From contig DDWD01000167.1 of the NCBI GenBank assembly GCA_002345825.1, forward strand, positions 1-17,890: DNA of 17,890 bases, in the 5' to 3' direction. Shown piece by piece: positions 14,956 through 17,890 of this stretch (the stretch's first letter is position 1; each line of letters begins with the position of its first letter). Below the pieces are notes generated by a model, which ran no database searches, was not told the origin of the DNA, and worked only from the letters and a program-made list of their open reading frames with translations. The position numbers and the translations under genes are program-made. Source of the stretch: Bacteroidales bacterium UBA2295 (GTDB taxonomy: Bacteria; Bacteroidota; Bacteroidia; Bacteroidales; Tenuifilaceae).

Positions 14956-16179
14956 ATGAAGAATAGCGACAGATGCTCATTTTGTGGACGCCCTAGAAAG
15001 GAGACAAACCTACTGGTTGCTGGCGCCGATGCGTTTATTTGTGATCTTTGCGCCGAGCAAGCGAATTTGATTGTGAAGGAGGAGCTAAAAAAGAAGGGTG
15101 ACTTCAAACTGAGCAAAACTAAGCTGCTAAAACCGATAGAGATTAAGCAGTTTTTAGATCAGTATGTAATTGGACAGGATGAGGCCAAAAAATATCTGTC
15201 GGTTGCGGTTTACAACCACTACAAAAGGTTGCTTCAGCCCAACACCAACGACGATGTGGAGATAGAAAAATCTAATATCCTATTTGTAGGCGAAACAGGA
15301 ACGGGCAAAACGCTACTGGCGCGAACCATCGCCAGGATGCTGCATGTACCATTCACCATTGTCGATGCCACAGTGCTTACTGAGGCTGGCTACGTGGGCG
15401 AAGATGTTGAGAGTATCTTAACCCGTCTGCTACAAGCCGCCGACTACAACGTGGAAGCCGCCGAAAAAGGAATCGTTTTTATTGATGAGATTGATAAAAT
15501 TGCACGCAAAAGCGATAATCCATCCATAACCCGCGACGTTTCGGGCGAGGGTGTTCAGCAAGCAATGCTTAAGCTGCTCGAGGGTTCGAAGGTTAACGTA
15601 CCGCCTCAGGGTGGGCGTAAACACCCCGAGCAGAAAATGATTGAGGTTGACACCAAGAATGTGCTGTTTATATGCGGTGGGGCATTCGAGGGGATTCAGA
15701 AAAAAATTGCTCAACGCCTAAACACTCAGGTTGTGGGTTACGGTGCCAGCAAGCATCGCGATCAGGTTGACAACAATAACCTATTGCAATACATTTCGCC
15801 ACAAGATTTACGGGCCTACGGGCTAATACCCGAAATAATTGGTCGTTTACCGGTTATCACTTTCCTTAACCCACTTGACCGAGAAACGCTACGGAACATC
15901 CTAACCGAGCCTAAAAACGCCATTATTAAGCAGTACGAGAAACTTTTCGACTACGACGGGATTAAGCTAGAGATAAAACCCGATGTGCTGGACTACATTG
16001 TCGATAAGGCCATAGAGTTTAAACTTGGTGCAAGGGGACTTAGGTCTATCTGCGAGATAATTATGATAGATGCTATGTTTGAGTTACCATCGGGTAAGGA
16101 AAAGGAGATGGTAATTACTTTGGAATACGCTCACAAAAAATTGGAGAAGGCCAATATCAAAAGGCTGAAAGCCGCTTAG
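14956..16179 (+). CDS. clpX: ATP-dependent Clp protease ATP-binding subunit ClpX
   Basis: Hexameric AAA+ unfoldase that recognises tagged substrates and feeds them to ClpP. With the start at 14956 it is 407 aa. The zinc-binding domain uses C7, C10, C29 and C32 (CSFCGR, FICDLC). The AAA+ core has Walker A GETGTGKT (112-119), pore loop GYVG (145-148), Walker B FIDEID (175-180), the RKH pore loop (in GGRKHPEQ, about 219-226) and sensor 2 GARGLR (358-363). The ClpP-binding IGF loop appears as VGY in VVGYGA. The upstream in-frame ATG (14914) would add 14 residues, but it lies inside the promoter. No clpP is adjacent. The terminator downstream lies in a duplicated folA 3' end. The gene is convergent with the toxin-antitoxin insert and folA. 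Confidence 0.96.
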   Translation: MKNSDRCSFCGRPRKETNLLVAGADAFICDLCAEQANLIVKEELKKKGDFKLSKTKLLKPIEIKQFLDQYVIGQDEAKKYLSVAVYNHYKRLLQPNTNDDVEIEKSNILFVGETGTGKTLLARTIARMLHVPFTIVDATVLTEAGYVGEDVESILTRLLQAADYNVEAAEKGIVFIDEIDKIARKSDNPSITRDVSGEGVQQAMLKLLEGSKVNVPPQGGRKHPEQKMIEVDTKNVLFICGGAFEGIQKKIAQRLNTQVVGYGASKHRDQVDNNNLLQYISPQDLRAYGLIPEIIGRLPVITFLNPLDRETLRNILTEPKNAIIKQYEKLFDYDGIKLEIKPDVLDYIVDKAIEFKLGARGLRSICEIIMIDAMFELPSGKEKEMVITLEYAHKKLEKANIKRLKAA

Positions 16180-16185
16180 CGCATA

Positions 16186-16242
16186 CGCACCAAATCTATA
16201 TAAGTATATTCAAGCCCATCGGTATCGGTGGGCTTTCCTTTT
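16186..16242. repeat. 57-bp direct repeat, left copy (displaced folA 3' end)
   Basis: Identical over 57 bases to 17147-17203, which is coding sequence near the C-terminus of folA. On the minus strand this copy continues in the folA frame as VR-M-R and then TAA (16176-16178), so it is a complete folA tail cut off from the rest of the gene. The two copies start 961 bp apart and enclose the toxin-antitoxin genes. Confidence 0.95.
16212..16242 (+). terminator. Terminator of clpX inside the repeat
   Basis: AAGCCCA pairs with TGGGCTT around a 10-base loop, followed by TTCC-type and T-rich sequence. It lies 32 bases after the clpX stop. The identical sequence at 17173-17203 would end the toxin-antitoxin transcript. 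Confidence 0.65.
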
Positions 16243-16464
16243 ATATAGCATTTTCTGGCGGCGACAACTTGAAGTTGGCTGATTCATTAGTGAATTGATT
16301 ATCATAAAACTATGATATTGTTTTTCACAATCGGCTAAAATTATGTACTGAGATATACTGCTATTGTTAAAAACCACCTTAAAAGTCTTACTTATGTTTT
16401 TGGCATAAAAGTTTAGTGTGGGCAACTTGCAGACATTTAAATTGTTTTTATTTAAGGTTTACTT
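16243..16464. other. AT-rich leader between the left repeat and the antitoxin promoter
   Basis: No convincing gene on either strand. It is visibly richer in A and T than clpX and folA. It holds a short palindrome CAACTTGAAGTTG (16265-16277), which could be an operator, but it is far from the promoter. Minus-strand reading frames here lack family features. Confidence 0.5.
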
Positions 16465-16472
16465 TATATTTG
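16442..16472 (+). promoter_or_regulatory. Promoter of the toxin-antitoxin operon
   Basis: TTG (16442-16444), a 20-base spacer and TATATTTG (16465-16472) fit the Bacteroidota promoter well, 17 bases before the preferred antitoxin start at 16490. This rules against the longer reading frame from 16418. Confidence 0.65.
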
Positions 16473-16489
16473 ATAAAAATGTATTAGTT

Positions 16490-16735
16490 ATGAATATCGC
16501 AGAATTGAAATTAAATTTCTTTAGACAAATTGACCGTCTTGATAAAGTTAAGCTCGAAGAAGCTTATGGGGTTTTATTAAACTTCTTAAATAGCAAAGAC
16601 GATTTGGACGAATGGAATAACTTGACTGCTGAACAGCAAAAAGGAATTATGGATAGCATTGAACAGCTTGATGGCAATCAGGGCATCTCGCACAGTGATG
16701 TTATAAATAAATATAAGAATAAGTACAGTGCATAG
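16490..16735 (+). CDS. Antitoxin of a type II toxin-antitoxin module
   Basis: 81 aa, acidic and mostly helical, from MNIAELKLNFFRQIDRL to NKYKNKYSA. The C-terminal half (LTAEQQKGIMDSIEQLDGNQ, then DVINKYK) has the pattern seen in antitoxins that wrap around RelE/ParE toxins. The N-terminal half should dimerise and may bind DNA. The start at 16490 is chosen over 16418 because the promoter lies between them. Its last 8 bases overlap the toxin start, the usual sign of translational coupling. The antitoxin neutralises the toxin and probably represses the shared promoter; both are inferred from the family arrangement. Confidence 0.82.
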   Translation: MNIAELKLNFFRQIDRLDKVKLEEAYGVLLNFLNSKDDLDEWNNLTAEQQKGIMDSIEQLDGNQGISHSDVINKYKNKYSA

Positions 16736-17027
16736 AGAAATAATTTGGTCGCCACTGGCTGAACAAGATTTAGGGAATATCCTGGAATATCTTGCTGAAA
16801 ATTGGAATCAAAAAGTTACAATACACTTTCTTAATAAGATTGACGTTGCAACTAATCAAATAGCTAAAATTCCAAATCAGTTCCCAATTATTAACAAAAA
16901 ACTTCAAGTGAGAAAGTGTGTAGTGACAAAACAAAATACTTTGTTCTACAGATATATTGAAAAGCGAATAGAAATTTTGAGATTATTCGACACAAGACAA
17001 AATCCTAAAAAATTAAGATTTAGATAA
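16728..17027 (+). CDS. RelE/ParE-family toxin
   Basis: 99 aa, basic, full length for the family. It begins at GTG inside the antitoxin tail (overlap GTGCATAG). Family features: IIWSPLAEQDL and ILEYLAENW at residues 5-26, IAKIPNQFP in the middle, VRKCVV (R62), TLFYRY (Y74), then IEILRLFDTRQNP at the end (D88, R90, N92, P93). The toxin acts in the cytoplasm, either as an mRNA-cleaving RelE type or a gyrase-poisoning ParE type; the sequence does not decide, though the RxxP-type end resembles ParE. No stop or frameshift interrupts it. The pair is bounded by the 57-bp folA repeats, so it appears to be a later arrival. Confidence 0.87.
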   Translation: MHREIIWSPLAEQDLGNILEYLAENWNQKVTIHFLNKIDVATNQIAKIPNQFPIINKKLQVRKCVVTKQNTLFYRYIEKRIEILRLFDTRQNPKKLRFR

Positions 17028-17136
17028 GTATACAATGCTTAAGGCTGGAAAAGACATACTCTTTGAACTTTAGTTATTACCTAAACGCAAATCCAATTAA
17101 AGTTAACAAAACAAATGCTTTCGCCTTATTTAAAGC

Positions 17137-17640
17137 CTAACCCTTGCGCACCAAATCTATATAAGTATATTCAAGCCCATCGGTATCGGTGGGCTTTCCT
17201 TTTTCGGAGCGCACCTCTTGCCACTCATCAGGGCTAATCTCAGGAAAACTAACATCGCCCTCGTAGCTTCGATGCACCTTGGTTAGGTATAGCTTGCTGG
17301 CTACTGGCAAGGCTTGTTGGTATAGCTCACCACCACCAATAATAAAAACCTCACTATCGGCCGATGCAAATTTAATCGCTTCATCAAGAGAATGCACAAC
17401 CTGAGCACCCTCGGCCTGGTAGTTCTTATTGCGAGTTACCACCACGCTTGTTCTGCCGGGCAGCGGCCTACCAATAGATTCCCACGTTTTGCGCCCCATG
17501 ATGATGTGATGTCCCATGGTAAGCGCCTTAAAGCGCTTAAGGTCACCGGGGATATGCCAAATCAGCTCGTTATTATTTCCTATTACATCATTCTCGGCTA
17601 CGGCTACTATTATCGAAATATCCATTACTTGTAAATTCAT
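17137..17640 (-). CDS. folA: Dihydrofolate reductase
   Basis: Reduces dihydrofolate to tetrahydrofolate with NADPH, supplying one-carbon metabolism. It is 167 aa from the ATG at 17640. M6 (17625, MDISIIVAVAEN) is an equally likely start by comparison with E. coli DHFR. Motifs: VIGNNNELIWHIPGDLKRFK, HIIMGRKTWESIGRPLPGR, VVVTRN, EVFIIGGGELY. The substrate-binding acid is in the GDLKRF segment and the NADPH-binding GRKT and IGGGELY are intact. It lies 7 bp after thyA, with which it is probably co-transcribed. The last 19 codons before the final two are part of the 57-bp repeat; this copy ends VRKG, while the displaced copy ends VRMR. The plus strand of that repeat holds a terminator-like hairpin. 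Confidence 0.96.
   Translation of the reverse strand: MNLQVMDISIIVAVAENDVIGNNNELIWHIPGDLKRFKALTMGHHIIMGRKTWESIGRPLPGRTSVVVTRNKNYQAEGAQVVHSLDEAIKFASADSEVFIIGGGELYQQALPVASKLYLTKVHRSYEGDVSFPEISPDEWQEVRSEKGKPTDTDGLEYTYIDLVRKG
17147..17203. repeat. 57-bp direct repeat, right copy (within folA)
   Basis: Exact match to 16186-16242. Here it encodes the C-terminal part of functional DHFR (on the minus strand, from about KGKPTDTDG to DLVR). Beyond the left end of the repeat the flanks differ, yet both give two more codons and a stop. Confidence 0.95.
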
Positions 17641-17647
17641 TTGATTA

Positions 17648-17890
17648 CTAAACGGCTACCTTTCCCTTAATGTGAGGATGCGGATCGTAACCCTCAAGTT
17701 TAAAATCCTCGTACTTAAAGTCGAAAATCGATTTAACCTCTGGATTTATAACCATGGCAGGCAGCGCACGTGGCTCACGGCTGAGTTGAAGTTTCACCTG
17801 CTCGATATGATTAGAGTAGATATGCACATCGCCAAAGGTATGCACAAAATCGCCGGGCTTTAAGCCCGTAACCTGCGCCATCATCATGGT
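17648..17890 (-). CDS. thyA: Thymidylate synthase, C-terminal part (5' end outside window)
   Basis: 81 codons of the 3' end, starting beyond the window edge. It closely follows the E. coli ThyA C-terminus: MMAQV..L.PGDFVHTFGDVHIYSNHIEQ, LQLSREPRALP, SIFDFKYEDFKLEGYDPHP, ending IKGKVAV. The H-I-Y segment (GDVHIYSNH) binds dUMP, and the terminal hydrophobic V-A-V matches the usual closing tail. The enzyme converts dUMP to dTMP with methylene-tetrahydrofolate, producing the dihydrofolate that the next gene, folA, reduces. The ATG triplets near the edge are internal methionines, not the start. Confidence 0.95.
   Translation of the reverse strand, partial: TMMMAQVTGLKPGDFVHTFGDVHIYSNHIEQVKLQLSREPRALPAMVINPEVKSIFDFKYEDFKLEGYDPHPHIKGKVAV

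Noticed and set aside
16186..16242. The 57-bp repeat as an integron attC or a dif-like site
   Set aside because: No attC core pair or recognisable XerC/XerD arms could be identified by eye, and the segment is fully explained as folA coding sequence.
16210..16425. Minus-strand open frame between the left repeat and the antitoxin
   Set aside because: Low-complexity AT-rich translation, overlaps the duplicated folA tail, no recognisable motif or promoter.
16243..17146. Terminal inverted repeats of a transposon around the TA module
   Set aside because: Only a 7-base inverted match (AGCATTT near 16247, AAATGCT near 17113) was found, which is expected by chance; a 57-bp target duplication is also far too long for a normal IS.

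Overview
The window reads as a chromosomal segment of a Bacteroidota (Bacteroidetes) bacterium, probably environmental. The evidence is the promoter -7 element TAnnTTTG in front of several genes and tRNAs, poor Shine-Dalgarno sequences, lipoproteins with short lipoboxes, a TonB with an acidic linker, a DUF4382 lipoprotein, a PKD lipoprotein and a very large secreted lamin-tail-domain protein. The species cannot be named from sequence alone.

Layout. 1-5283 (minus) is the 5' 1761 codons of a giant modular secreted protein whose C-terminus lies outside the window. 5341-6336 (plus) is asd, divergent from it. 6358-7551 (minus) is hflX. 7619-8308 (minus) is a TonB-type energy transducer with its own terminator. 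8525-8601 is tRNA-Ala(GGC). 8747-9550 (minus) is a PKD-domain lipoprotein. 9751-10743 (plus) is a YghZ/Gpr-type aldo-keto reductase. 10865-11216 is a tRNA-Tyr / tRNA-Gly transcription unit with three 62-bp tRNA-Gly-derived repeats between the two tRNAs. 11353-14770 (minus) is an ECF sigma-factor locus: lipoprotein, sigma factor, a protein joining an inner-membrane helix to a predicted outer-membrane barrel, and a DUF4382 lipoprotein. 14956-16179 (plus) is clpX. 16186-17203 is a toxin-antitoxin module bounded by an exact 57-bp direct repeat of the 3' end of folA. 17137-17640 (minus) is folA, and 17648-17890 (minus) is the 3' end of thyA.

How the genes work together. thyA and folA form the usual coupled pair: thymidylate synthase makes dihydrofolate and DHFR recycles it. 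asd, hflX, clpX and the tRNAs are housekeeping. The ECF locus looks self-regulated: the same bipartite motif (ATTCCAACC, 16 bases, CGTCT) lies upstream of its first gene and again upstream of the DUF4382 gene, with identical spacing.

Most notable: (1) the toxin-antitoxin module sits between two identical copies of the folA 3' end. The displaced copy next to clpX would restore a folA tail of the same length whose stop codon overlaps the clpX stop codon, which suggests insertion into a once-overlapping convergent pair. (2) Three half-tRNA-Gly repeats carry a perfect GC-rich hairpin in place of part of the tRNA. (3) The ECF locus has twin promoters and a sigma-coupled hybrid membrane protein.
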